From: Nothophaeocryptopus gaeumannii
Lineage: Eukaryota; Ascomycota; Dothideomycetes; Mycosphaerellales; Mycosphaerellaceae
Assembly: GCA_031771865.1 (NCBI GenBank)
Contig: JASISA010000009.1
Location: forward strand, 1,178,001 to 1,242,000
DNA length: 64,000 bases
Direction of reading: 5' to 3'
Part shown: piece after piece, positions 53,163 to 63,482 of the stretch
Layout of the letters: the number at the start of each line of letters is the position of its first letter
Position numbering within the stretch: position 1 is the first letter of the stretch
Position numbers and translations under genes: made by a program
Notes under the pieces: generated by a model
What the model saw: only the letters and a program-made list of their open reading frames with translations
Database searches by the model: none
Told to the model about the DNA's origin: nothing

Positions 53163-54203
53163 CTACAACAAGTACTGCCCGTGGCCAGCGAGCTCCGCCG
53201 CCGAAGCCGACATGGCTTGATCGAGCTGCTGCTGAAACTGCGCATCCATCTGTGGCGAGTGCTGAGCATAGGAATGCGTCAGATGATCTGGTATCTGCTG
53301 CGCTCCGAGCGCGGCCTGTTGCATGCTGTGAAGTTGCGAGGGAGACATCTGATGCTGAATTTGCGTGGGCGACATCTGCTGCGTGTGGTACTGAGGGAGC
53401 TGACTCGGGCTCATTTGCGGGGGGCTCATCTGCGACTGCATCTGCATCGTGGAAGCGTGCAGACTCGGCTGGATGCTGATAGAATCTGAGACAGGCAGGC
53501 CCATTGACATGTTGCTCAACTGGCTTGTCTGTACGGGGCTCATCTCCAGATTCTCCTCGGGGTCCATCTGAGTCATTTCGGCCGCAGGTACACCTTGTTG
53601 TTGTTGCTGAGACTCGAAGGCGGCTGCAGACTCGGCAAGCACAGGTAGGTCAGGGTGCGTCTCCAAAAGCTGGCTCCGTGTCATGTCGTCGATTGGCGTG
53701 CCAGTCTCCTCGAACTCGATTACGCGGAGCCATTTGCGCTTCATCTTCGACATGGTCGTCGTACTACACACGATCCCAAAGCGGTCATGTATCAGCCATA
53801 CCAGGTCGTCGAGGTAACGAGTTCGATTCTTGGGATCGCGAAGCCATTCTCGAACTTCCTGCCGTCATGTAAGTAGGAGTCTCGAGCAGCAATTGAAATA
53901 GATTATAGAAGTAGAAACAGAACGGCAAGCACACAAGAGCATCGAACGTTCCAGCACGTTCAACTCACGCCCACAACTTACCAGCTCTTGCTCAGGCGTA
54001 AGAACTTTCGGACGCCCATTCTTCTTATTCAGCTCAGACGGCATATAGTTCGTCCCATGTTGTTGCAAGCATCGCTTCATGCGATAGATACTGCTCCTGC
54101 CGACCTTGAGCTTTCGATGAATGGTGGTCGGGTCGAAGCCCGCCTCGAGCAGTTCCTTGATCTGCTCTTGGATCTCAGGCGGTTGTTTCCCCGAGCCAGG
54201 CAT
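53163..54203 (-). CDS. Transposase-derived HTH DNA-binding protein with Gln/Met-rich tail
   Basis: Two exons (54203-53982 and 53858-53163; 123-bp intron GTAAGT...ACGGCAG) give 305 residues. The first part is a homeodomain-like HTH (IKELLEAGFDPTTIHRKLKV, then GRSSIYRMKR), followed by the linker GRPKVLTPEQE and a winged-helix segment (EVREWLRDPKNRTRYLDDLV, DRFGIVCSTTTMSKMKRKWL). This is the DNA-binding half of IS630/Tc1-type transposases. No DDE catalytic domain follows; instead there is a low-complexity tail rich in Gln, Met, Ser and Pro with repeated QMSPSQ/QMSPTQ motifs. I infer a domesticated transposase acting as a nuclear DNA-binding or transcription factor, with the tail as an activation or condensation region. 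Confidence 0.75.
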
Positions 54204-54813
54204 GGTCTCGAGGAGGACAGGACGTCGATTGATGCGCGTGCAATAGTAGCGGCCCCCTGTGCGCGGGCCTTGCAAAAGTGAGTGGAATGGAAAATGGTGG
54301 GAATGCTTGCTGGCAGTTGCGGGAAGCACCCGTGCCAAGGCGGGAAGGCGCGACGGGAGCTTGAACAACAACATCAACATCGACCTCTGCTCCATCCACA
54401 CCTGCCTCGTGATGCACATGGCGGTCGTCAATGCCAGCGACCTTCCTCATCAGGGCTGTGAAATGCTCCGCACCGGAAACATGCGAGTAAGAGGCGTTCT
54501 CGACGAAGCAATGAGGGAGCAACGGAGCCTTTCCCGCAGCCATTGGGTTCGCTGTGGCTTGCATGGCAGCATGCCTCCGGTGTTGATTTGCCCCTAATAT
54601 GCATTGCTTTTTGGGCTGCTTCTGCCGCGCATAATGTCGAGATCTCGAGGAGGTCAGTCGCAGAGCTGTGCCGCTCCTCTGCCGCTGGCGACAATCTTAT
54701 AGGGCCACGATCGCCCGGGAGCATTGTATTGCATCTCTCTCCACCGTTGTTGGACTCGTGCGAGTTGGTATAGTTAGAGACCCAGTTTCATTTTCTTAAG
54801 CAGGCCTCCCACT
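54204..54813. promoter_or_regulatory. Divergent promoter region
   Basis: Separates the HTH gene (minus) from the protease gene (plus). No clear TATA box was picked out; the last 60 bases are a CT/TT-rich leader. Confidence 0.4.
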
Positions 54814-56952
54814 ATGCGATTCTTCACGTTGCTTCTCGCAGCTACTTCAGCCCTAGGCGAGCATGTATTGCACGAGAAGCGAGAGAGCCGCGTCCGTGGC
54901 CCATGGAAACAGACAGGGAGAGTCGACCCAGACGCCATCATCCCTCTCAGGATTGGCTTAAGGCAGCATAATCTAAATCATGGTGCCGACAAGCTTCTGG
55001 CCATTTCGGATCACAGATCTAGGGATTACGGCAAGCACCTTTCCTTCAATGAAGTCAACGATCTCTTTGCTCCGCCCCTCGATGTCGTGGAAGATGTCAA
55101 ATCATGGCTGCAGCAGCATGGAATCGACGAGAGACTTATTGCTCATAGCGACAACAACGGGTGGCTGGCAGCCAATATTCCTGCGAGCGAAGCAGAGAAG
55201 CTCTTGACCACGGAGATGTATGAGTACGAGCATGAGTCAAATGGCCATGTTCGTATGGGTTGTGATGGTTACCACGTCCCGTCACATCTCCGCGAACACA
55301 TTGACTACATTACTCCTGGAGTCAAGATGTCGGCGCCACTCAAGAAGCGTAATGTCAATCGGCGCCCACAACAGCACAAAGGCCCACAATGGGACCCTTC
55401 TGAAACTTGGAATCACCATCCGCCATTACCTCCCTCTGCTTCTAGCCTGCCGCCTGAGGTATGGAAGTCGAGAGACGCCATTTACCCCGTTACAGAGTCA
55501 ATTGCTGACCTCGGGTGCTCCGTGCTTTTTAGTTGCAGACGTGCGGAGTCAACCTCTCGATACCCTGCTACCGCGCTCTTTATCGACTACCAGTCGGTCA
55601 TCTCAATGACTCGGTCAATACTCCTGGTCTCTACGAACAGGGCGATTACTTCGCGCAGTTAGACATCAGTAGTTTCTTCCAAACGTATGCACCAAATGTG
55701 CCGCCCTCTACTGGCCCAATCGTATTGGGTATCGATGGCGAAGAGGCACCGGTGCCAGCTTCGGATCCTAACAATGGAGGTCAGTTGACGATGTGGGCCT
55801 GTGTGAAGGCAACGCTAACACTTCCCTTGATCATCAGGCGAAGCTGACCTTGACTTGGACATTCTCATATCTCTTGTCTATCCTCAGAGTGTTGTGGTTT
55901 ATCAGGTCGACGACATCAATTACGGACCAGCAGAGGTCGCGCAAGACAACCTATTCAATACTTTCCTAGACGCCTTGGACGGTTCTTATTGCAACTACAC
56001 CGCCTACGGTATCACCGGAAACAGCCCTGATATCGATCCGGTCTATCCCGACAACTCCACTGGCGGCTACAAAGGAAAGCTTCAGTGCGGCGTGTACAAG
56101 CCAACCCGTGTGATCTCGATATCATTCGGTGAAGGCGAGATGGATCTCCCGAAGAACTACGTCTTAAGACAATGCAATGAGTTCATGAAGCTGGGCTTGC
56201 AAGGTCATACGATTCTGACAGCAAGCGGCGACTTCGGTGTTGGTGGTTTTGCCACAACGGAAGCCCCAAATGGGTGCCTCTCTGGCAATGGTCAAAACGG
56301 AACGATCTACAATCCGGATTATCTGTCGGGCTGTCCTTGGATCACCTCGGTTGGTGGCACCCGGCTATACCCCTACCAAACCATTCTTGATCGCGAAAGC
56401 GTGATGCAAGTCGACCTCTGGCGGTCTGGGCGGCCCGACTATTATCATTACTTTGCGAGCAGCGGAGGCTTTTCCAACTACCAATCAACACCATCGTGGC
56501 AGAAATCTGCGATAAGCGCCTACTTCGCCAAGTATGATCCAGGTCATAAATATTACATCGCGAACAACGATGCAAGCAATCTTGGACAGGATGGCGGCAT
56601 TTACAATCGTGGTGGACGGGGTTTTCCCGATGTCTCGGCCAATGGTGCATATCTGCCAGTCTACACAAACGGATCCACTGTCCGTTTCTCCGGTACCTCA
56701 CTCTCTTGTCCAGCCTGGGCATCTGTTGTGACGCTTTTGAATCAGCAGCGCACGCTCGCTGGCAAGGGGCCGGTCGGATATCTGAACCCGATCTTGTATG
56801 CCAATCCTTGGGTGCTGAACGACATCGTGAACGGATCGAACCCCAACTGTGGCAGCTCGGGCTTCAAAGCAGTGCCTGGATGGGATCCTGTCACTGGTTT
56901 GGGCACTCCGAACTACCCGAAGATGCTCAAGCTGTTTCTCAGCTTGCCTTAG
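54814..56952 (+). CDS. Secreted sedolisin-family serine protease (tripeptidyl-peptidase, S53)
   Basis: Three exons (54814-55458, 55533-55780, 55839-56952; introns GTATGG...TTTTTAG and GTCAGT...ATCATCAG) give 668 residues. A signal peptide (MRFFTLLLAATSALG) precedes a propeptide of about 180 residues ending near APLKKRNVNRR. The catalytic domain shows the Glu/Asp pair (GEADLDLDILISL), the oxyanion Asp (LTASGDFGVGG) and the Ser in SGTSLSCPAWASVV; the calcium-binding end is GWDPVTGLGTPNYPKM. These acidic peptidases digest extracellular protein and release tripeptides. Several N-glycosylation sequons are present (for example NYT and NST). All key residues are intact. Confidence 0.93.
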
Positions 56953-57571
56953 AAGTCGCAGCTGCCGCTTGAGTTCTTCGTTCAGTGGGAGGTATCTGGT
57001 CTCCCTGCGACGTCTTGGCATGGATATGAGAAGTGCCTTTGCAATGGCTGTGTTCAATGTCGAGGATGGTGAGAGCCAGTAGAGGTGTGCATACGCGCAA
57101 GCATAGCATCTGAAGAATAGTCAACGTCGCAGTCGTTGAGTACCGCAATCGTGCTAGGGTATTTTGTTCAGCGCACTAGGCCAAAAATGAGCCTTCGATT
57201 ACTTTTAGCCTCGTGCCAAGACATAACGATAGTTCTAACTGGGGAGATGGGTTTCTCTTGCCCTCCTCATCTTCGCTTCAACTTTCTAGGCATGTCTTCT
57301 CCAATATTGGCAGACAGCCGTCATACAATGACCAAGTCTTCGTAGTCTTCGTCCAAAGCTGTAGGCGCGAGACGTGGAAAGCTAGACGCGTGGTCAACCC
57401 CAGCAACGCGTCTCCGCCGAATGATGTTGCTCCGCGTCGGGCTGGCAAATGATTCTTCCAAAGCCCGAGGACAGAGTCATTGTACAAAGGTAGGCGATTG
57501 AAGGCTTCCGGAGCATTCGATCCACACATTTAAATTCATCAGGATCTTCGCAAAGACACTCAGACTTCATC
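56953..57571. promoter_or_regulatory. Intergenic, promoter of the dehydroquinase gene
   Basis: No gene recognised. It leads into a qut-type gene, so binding sites of the quinate activator would be expected here, but I could not identify a diagnostic palindrome. Confidence 0.35.
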
Positions 57572-58027
57572 ATGGGCAAAACCATCCTGCTCCTCAACGG
57601 CCCCAATCTCAACCTCCTAGGAACGCGAGAACCTCACATCTATGGCAGCACAACTCTGGCAGACGTCCAAATTTCTGCCACGAAACAAGCGGAGGACCTT
57701 GGCATCACCGTCGAGTCGTTTCACTCAAACCATGAAGGAGCCATCATCGACCGAATTCACGAGGCGCGAGGTGTTGCGGACTTCGTCATCATCAACCCAG
57801 GAGCCCTTACACATACCAGCGTAGGGCTACGAGACGCGTTGTTGGGGTGCAGTTTGCCATTCATTGAGGTGCACATCACGAACATCCACGCGCGGGAAGC
57901 ATTCCGGCATCATAGCTACTTGAGCGACAAGGCTGTCGCGGTGATTTGTGGGTTGGGGGTATTCGGATACAAAGCGGCTATCGACTTCGTTGCTCAGAAG
58001 CTGCATAGCGAGTCTACGAAGGTGTAA
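57572..58027 (+). CDS. qutE: Type II 3-dehydroquinate dehydratase (catabolic dehydroquinase)
   Basis: A 151-residue intronless protein of normal family length. Motifs: LLNGPNLNLLGTREPHIYG (active-site Tyr and the flexible loop with the catalytic Arg), SNHEGAIIDRIHEARG, INPGALTHTSVGLRDAL, EVHITNIHAREAFRHHS and the final KAVAVICGLGVFGYKAAID. The enzyme dehydrates 3-dehydroquinate to 3-dehydroshikimate as a dodecamer. In filamentous fungi the biosynthetic step is in the AROM pentafunctional protein, so a stand-alone type II enzyme belongs to quinate catabolism (qutE, qa-2). Neighbouring dioxygenase and QUTR-like repressor genes support that. Confidence 0.95.
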   Translation: MGKTILLLNGPNLNLLGTREPHIYGSTTLADVQISATKQAEDLGITVESFHSNHEGAIIDRIHEARGVADFVIINPGALTHTSVGLRDALLGCSLPFIEVHITNIHAREAFRHHSYLSDKAVAVICGLGVFGYKAAIDFVAQKLHSESTKV

Positions 58028-58400
58028 CGCTTCAATTGCTGAAGACTTCCATCTGGTCCGGACGGGTCGTGCGGCTGCTACGCGAATATCATGGAGATCA
58101 GCTTGCCTGAGCATCTGACCAGAGTTGAAGGCTTGTACGATTTATAGTGCTGGGAAGTCTGCATCGACCTGTACATACCCGGCCAAGAGATGAGCCGAAG
58201 CAGCTCCCGGCTGCGGCATTTGGTGGGGTGCATTGGGCGGGACGAGTTCCGGCTTCGACGAGCAACCACGTCGACTGCTTTACTAAAAGACAGCAAAATA
58301 CAGGTGCATTGCGTTGCTATTCCATTGTTTACAACTGACTATATACAAGGTAGCTCGCCGTCTCGTTTCTTCACCATCATTCCCATTATACCTGACGGCT
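58028..58400. promoter_or_regulatory. Intergenic, promoter of the dioxygenase gene
   Basis: A TATA-like ACTATATACAAGG at about 58335-58347 lies some 60 bases upstream of the ATG at 58401. Confidence 0.5.
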
Positions 58401-59526
58401 ATGGATCCATCTCAAGTCGAAGTTCCTCCTCTCAAGGACCTCACCATTGACAACATCACAGACAATGTCAAGCTGATCAACTCCAAATGCCCGAATCCAC
58501 GATTGAAATACATCATGGAGCGAGTCGTGCAACATCTGCACGACTTTGCCAGAGAGACTAGACTCAGCCACGAAGAATGGATGACAGGTCTCCTCTTCCT
58601 CACAGCTGTCGGCCAGATATGCACAGATGTCAGACAGGTCAGTCCATCCTTCAAAATACACAACTCGCGGCGTCCACTGATATGATACGTACTTGATCTC
58701 TAGGAATTCATCCTCCTCTCCGACATCCTCGGCCTCTCTCTCCTCGTCGACTCAATCGACCACCCTAAACCCCCCTCCTCAACCGACGGCACCGTCCTCG
58801 GTCCCTTCCACTCCCACGAAGCCCAGCCCCAATCCAACGGCTCCCTCATCTCCCACGACCCCGACGGCGAACCTTGTCTAGTCCTCTGCACCATCTCCGA
58901 CACCAACTCCCAACCCATCTCGGACGTCAGAATCGATATATGGGAGACTGATAGTAAGGGTTTCTACGATGTACAGTACCCCGGGAGAGAAGGACCAGAT
59001 CAAAGAGCCGTGATGAGAAGTGATAAGGAAGGGGTGTTTTGGTTCAAGGCGATTACGCCTGTGCCGTATCCGATTCCGCATGACGGGCCAGTGGGGAAAT
59101 TGTTGGTGCAGTTGAAGAGGCATTGTATGAGGCCTAGTCACATGCATTTCATGTTTGAGAAGGAAGGGTTTGATCATTTGATAACGTGAGTTTGCTACGG
59201 AAGGGAACAAAAGAGGGATAAGTGGGAAGGGGTTTGGCTGACTGATTGATTGTAGGGCACTGTATTTGAGGAATGATCCTTATGAGACTTCGGATGCTGT
59301 GTTTGGGGTGAAGGAGTCGCTGATTGTGGATTTGAAGACTGTGACGGATGAACATGTGAAGAAGTATGGGGTTAAGGAGGGGACAAAGTTGATTACGTAC
59401 GATTTTGTGCTTGTAACGGATGAGGAGTCGAGAAAGTTGAGGGAGAAGAATGCCATGGAGGCGATGAAGGCGCAAGGGAGGAGTATGAAATTGTGGCATG
59501 GATTGCCTGTACCAGACGTCGATTGA
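58401..59526 (+). CDS. Intradiol ring-cleavage dioxygenase (hydroxyquinol 1,2-dioxygenase-like), with one-base frameshift
   Basis: Exons 58401-58637, 58704-59186 and 59256-59526 (introns GTCAGT...CTCTAG and GTGAGT...GATTGTAG) code for about 330 residues. An N-terminal helical dimerisation domain (MERVVQHLHDFARETRLSHE) precedes the catalytic domain: GTVLGPFHSHEA, DVRIDIWETDSKGFYDVQYP, PVPYPIPHDGPVGKLL and RPSHMHFM supply the two Tyr and two His iron ligands. The DAVFGVK ending suggests hydroxyquinol rather than catechol as substrate. The frame breaks at 59160-59162: one extra A in GAGAAAGG shifts it, and without it the protein continues FEKEGFDHLITALYLRNDPY. All iron ligands lie before the shift. 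It fits downstream ring cleavage of quinate-derived aromatics. Confidence 0.85.
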
Positions 59527-59847
59527 TTGACGGACAGCATAAGAGTTTTCAGAGACTCTTATCATTTTCCTATCTGCACCGACGGCATGTTCCCTCATGG
59601 GCGCTCAGAGCCATTCCAGAAGGGCAATGGTCAAGAGCTCCAACACATCCTTGGAGGAGAGAACTCCACCGTCTCTCTTCAGTCACGTCTTTCGTCTAGC
59701 ATTGTGTATGCCATCTCTATCCTATTCCAGGTCATCTCGGCGGTTTGGAACACAAGGCGGCCAGACCATGACCCACAATGGAACTCCATTCGAGATGATC
59801 ATGTCCAGTAATCTCAGCACAAGGGCGGTGTGCCAGTATGCAGACAT
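59527..59847. other. Intergenic between convergent genes
   Basis: Lies between the dioxygenase end and the end of the GT2 relic. Nothing recognised. Confidence 0.4.
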
Positions 59848-60735
59848 CTACGCTCTCGATAGGCTCCCGAATCGACACAGGACGGTTGACGAGATGTACG
59901 CAATCAGCGCCGCCGCTGCAATGAGGTAGTAAAACGTGTGCATTAAGGTCAAAGGATCCAGTAGTCGTCGTACAAGTGGTTTGCGATTCCCCTGTGATCT
60001 CTCATTAATCGGGGACTTGAATGATCCCGAGACTGTGAACTTCGTACTTTCAAGATCTGTGAAGAAAGATTTCAAGATACAGTAGACATGATATGGCGTG
60101 ACCCAGTATCGATTCTTAGGCAGGTTTGAGGTGTCCTTCGATCCGAGGTGGCCGAAAGAGACGTATCTCCAGATTTTGTAGACGAGCCAGAGGATTAGGA
60201 ATGTGATTCGAGGGTTTCGGGTACTTGAAATAGCAAGGTTGGGATGATCGAGTAACACGACGTAGGATAGCCAGGCTGGAACCAAGACCATTGGAAGAAT
60301 CAAGGCTGCGTTGGTGGACGTCTTGAAGGCATGTATCATCCCGAAAGATCGTTGAGCCCAGCTCAATGAAGAGCTCCGGTTGGGGAACGGCAGAAAGAAG
60401 CGAAACTTCTTCGCAATCAAAATTTCCCTTCAGTCCATGGCAGTCTCTGGACAATAGGATCAGGGACCATGCCGAATCGGAACTCGTCTTCGATATACGC
60501 GGATCTCCAGCCTTGGGCAGCTAGCATGTAAGAGCATTGGATATCCTCCCCAATGCTGACTAGAGGCCATCCGCCAATGCTATCGAGCGCCAATCGTCGC
60601 ATCACATAGCCTGATCCAGAAGATTGCGATGCTCCGAACCAGTCTCGAAGCGGCTCGAGAACTCGACCGAAAGAGTTTGTCTCTTGAGCGAGAGCATCGT
60701 CTGCTGGGATGTTATGGGCACTTTGTTGCGCTTCC
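59848..60735 (-). pseudogene. Headless GT2 (cellulose-synthase-like) glycosyltransferase relic
   Basis: The recognisable part begins near 60735 (HNIPADDALAQETNSFGRVL) and runs through GASQSSGSGYVMRRLALDSI, GGWPLVSIGEDIQCSYMLAA and QGWRSAYIEDEFRFGMVPDP. At 60417-60425 the frame changes (WTEGK, then ILIAKKFRFFLPF), consistent with one missing base in GGGAAATTTT. Membrane segments follow (ALILPMVLVPAWLSYVVLLD, ITFLILWLVYKIWRY, LIAAAALIAYISSTVLC). The N-terminal membrane spans and the first catalytic half with the DD and DxD motifs are absent, because the sequence just upstream is the end of the QUTR-like gene. The gene therefore appears decapitated and inactive. Confidence 0.75.
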
Positions 60736-60746
60736 TGCCTGTCATT

Positions 60747-63482
60747 TCATGGTGAATCCAGATTCAAAGCGCCGCCGTGCGGATATTCGTCCTCGCTATA
60801 ATGGGAGAAGACGGTCTCCCTCATCAGCTTGCGTGGTGCTCGTCGCCCCGTAAACAGCTCGAATTGAGCAAAAGCTTGTTCAGGGAGCATGTCAAGGCCA
60901 TCCTGGAAGTGTCAGTCGTGCATTTGAGGTGAAATTTCAGTCAACGCTCACCATCAATTGCCAGCCTTTGCTTGCTATTTTTTGAACTTGTCGGACCAGA
61001 GGGGTTAATATGGGCATGTAAGCCAGCTTTAATGGAATCAGCAGGTACGTTGTGTCAGGTCTGGGCAGATACTCACTTCCACCACGACACCGCCTGTCCG
61101 GCTGTTCAGCCAATCCTTCGGGAGGGTAAAATTCGTTGGCGTTCCATCAGCAGTCTGCGTCGGAATACAGCTGACGATCATGGTCGGGTGTCGCATATGC
61201 TCGGGCCATGCGCTTTTGAATGATTCCAAGGCCTTCACGTTCGTGGTCGCTGCGTTAGCCGGGCTGAGCTCGGCAATCTCATTGCTCTTGATTAACCGAT
61301 TGTAGTGATTTGCGAGCTCTTCTGCATTGCCCTTTGTCCGATTGCAGACGAAGATATTCTGAACACCCAGAGAGATCATAGAGTAGATCGCTGCGCGAGC
61401 CATGCCTCCAGCTCCGCATACAAGTCCAGTGCTGTGCGGGCGTACAGTATTGGCAGGCGACAGTCCACGCCTGATACATGCGCGGATACCGATCCAGTCA
61501 GTGTTGTCGCCGTACAAAGCCTTCACTGGACCTGTCTGATTCCGCGCCCTGAAGATGCCAACTTCGCTTGATATCGATTGGATCACAGAGTCATCTCGCA
61601 GAGGAATAACGGTGTTCAGTGCCCCGATAGCCCGTGCGTGCGGGCTGAGAACGTCCATCATCGGGAGTGTCTTTGTCTTGAAAGGTTGCACAATCGCTGC
61701 GCCTCCGAAATCGTATTCTTGTACAAGTGCCACAAAGTCATCCAAAGTCGAAGCCGAGTGTGTTCGGTACGAATGAGGCATGCCACAAACCTGATACGCT
61801 GTATTGTGCATGGCAGGCGAAAGCGAAAAACTGACGTTTGCGCCGTAGATCAAGAATTGCATTGGCTCGTGAACGAAGCTTGTGAACAGAGCCTCATTGC
61901 GCTGCTTGGCCGTGACAAGAGAGTGCTCTTGATTTGGCATGGTGATGGGAGTTGTAGATGGCGTCTCTGGGGAGGGGTCCGGGGGCGCGACTGGAGTGAG
62001 AATGTTGTTGAAGCACATAGATGTTCGACCTTGTCTCCCAGTACAGTAGGCTATGAGGCCAGGTGAGCCCGTTTGGTGAAGCTCTCTGATATGTTGCTGA
62101 AAGGCCTGAATGGCAAAATTGTCCGCCAATGTGCCTTGGGGCATTGTCATTTTGACCAGCTCGCAGCCAAGGCCTTTGCCTTTGTTGAACGCGTCAAGGC
62201 ATCGATGGCTTTGCCAACCGTCCGCGAGACGGCTTTCCCACGCATATTCTCCAATTATCCTCGTTTTGCCTTTACCGGCAAGCAGTGATCTCAATTGAGA
62301 GTCTTCCAGCGTGAGGTCAATTGTGCAATAGTCCGGACCAAGTCGAAGACAGTACTCTAATAGCTCCAATGCTGTGAGTTGCTTGTGCACGCCGTTGCTT
62401 CCGCTTGATGTGACTGCCATGACAACAGGCAGGATCGTGGATCGCCTGATGATGGCGAAAGCTTCGTTGACGAGATTGAAGCAACTATGCTTGCCAAACT
62501 TCCAGGCGCCCCCCGTCTTCGGTGTAGTACTAACATTGAGCTGTATTGCATCCACACCAGTCTGTGCTTCGTCCAGGTCAAGCCGTCTGGCCACGACATC
62601 ATCGGCTAACAGGTTCACAGCTGACGTAAATTCCAGCTTATCCACACTCATCTGCGAGAGTGGATAGGCCGATTGATGAGATCTTCCGCGGTCGTGGTCT
62701 CCGATGATATTTCTCAGAAGCTTCAGGAAGTCGTGCTCTGTTCGCTTTAAAGTTAAGAATGGTCCATGTGATATTCTCGTGGCAGCCGATCTGGACGCCT
62801 CCTCAGGTTGCAGTCCTCTATCGAGCGTTTCGGAGACATTGAAAAACTCATAATTGGTACACTCGCGCAAAAGAGGCTCGGAAGCTCTGATTAGGTCTTG
62901 AATGCGCTCGTCAGACCACACGCGGATGTAGCTTTGGATGCCGGGGATGTCTCGTGTCACGTAGACGACAGGGTGGCTTTGCGCATGTCGCTGAATGGTC
63001 CTCGCGCCTTCACTTTCGAGGTCCGCGAAGCTACACACGATCACGCAGTTGCGGCTGTTGGTTTCCAATAGACGTTTGAGGACCTCGCAATGCTTTCTGT
63101 GATACTCGGCCGGGCCCTGGATTTTCCGATACACAGTCCTGGTCGAGCCGGTAGCTTCTGAGAAGGCTCGGTCGGACTCGATGAGTCGACGACTGTAAGC
63201 CGAAGCTGCCAGGAATCCGAGCGAGCTCTTGCCAACGCCGCGGACCCCAATAAGTAATATCGAAGCCTCCGAGCTGAAGGCAGCCTTTCGCGGTCGAGAC
63301 TCAAGTCCGCGCAGAGTGGCATGCGCTCCATTTGGTGGCGTAGGAGTCAAGCTGGCCTCTCGAGATCTAGCTATCTGCTGCAAGATCTCCTTGGAATTTG
63401 GTCGTGGGGAAGGATGATCTTCGATTGAGGAACCTCCCACGTCGCGATACGTCCGCTTCACGCCGGCGTGTACGGCGGCCAT
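60747..63482 (-). CDS. qutR: Quinate repressor, QUTR/QA-1S type
   Basis: Three exons (63482-61077, 61026-60952, 60902-60747; introns GTGAGT...ATTAAAG and GTGAGC...CTTCCAG) give 878 residues, close to known QUTR proteins. Domains match the last three of the AROM polypeptide but serve as sensors: shikimate-kinase-like (ILLIGVRGVGKSSLGFLAAS, from about 74), type I dehydroquinase-like (DYCTIDLTLEDSQLRSLLAG, from about 270-500) and shikimate-dehydrogenase-like (NVSFSLSPAMHNTAYQVCG, IVQPFKTKTLPMMD, AIGALNTVIPL, ending VLPEQ-type motif MLPEQAFAQFELFTGRR). QUTR represses the qut/qa genes by binding the activator QUTA and responds to pathway intermediates. The C-terminal exons were placed from splice signals and the conserved GGVVVE/LAYMP junction. 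Confidence 0.9.

Noticed and set aside
53795..53850. tRNA-like B-box (GAGTTCGATTC)
   Set aside because: It lies inside the coding exon of the HTH gene and no acceptor stem or A-box pairs with it.
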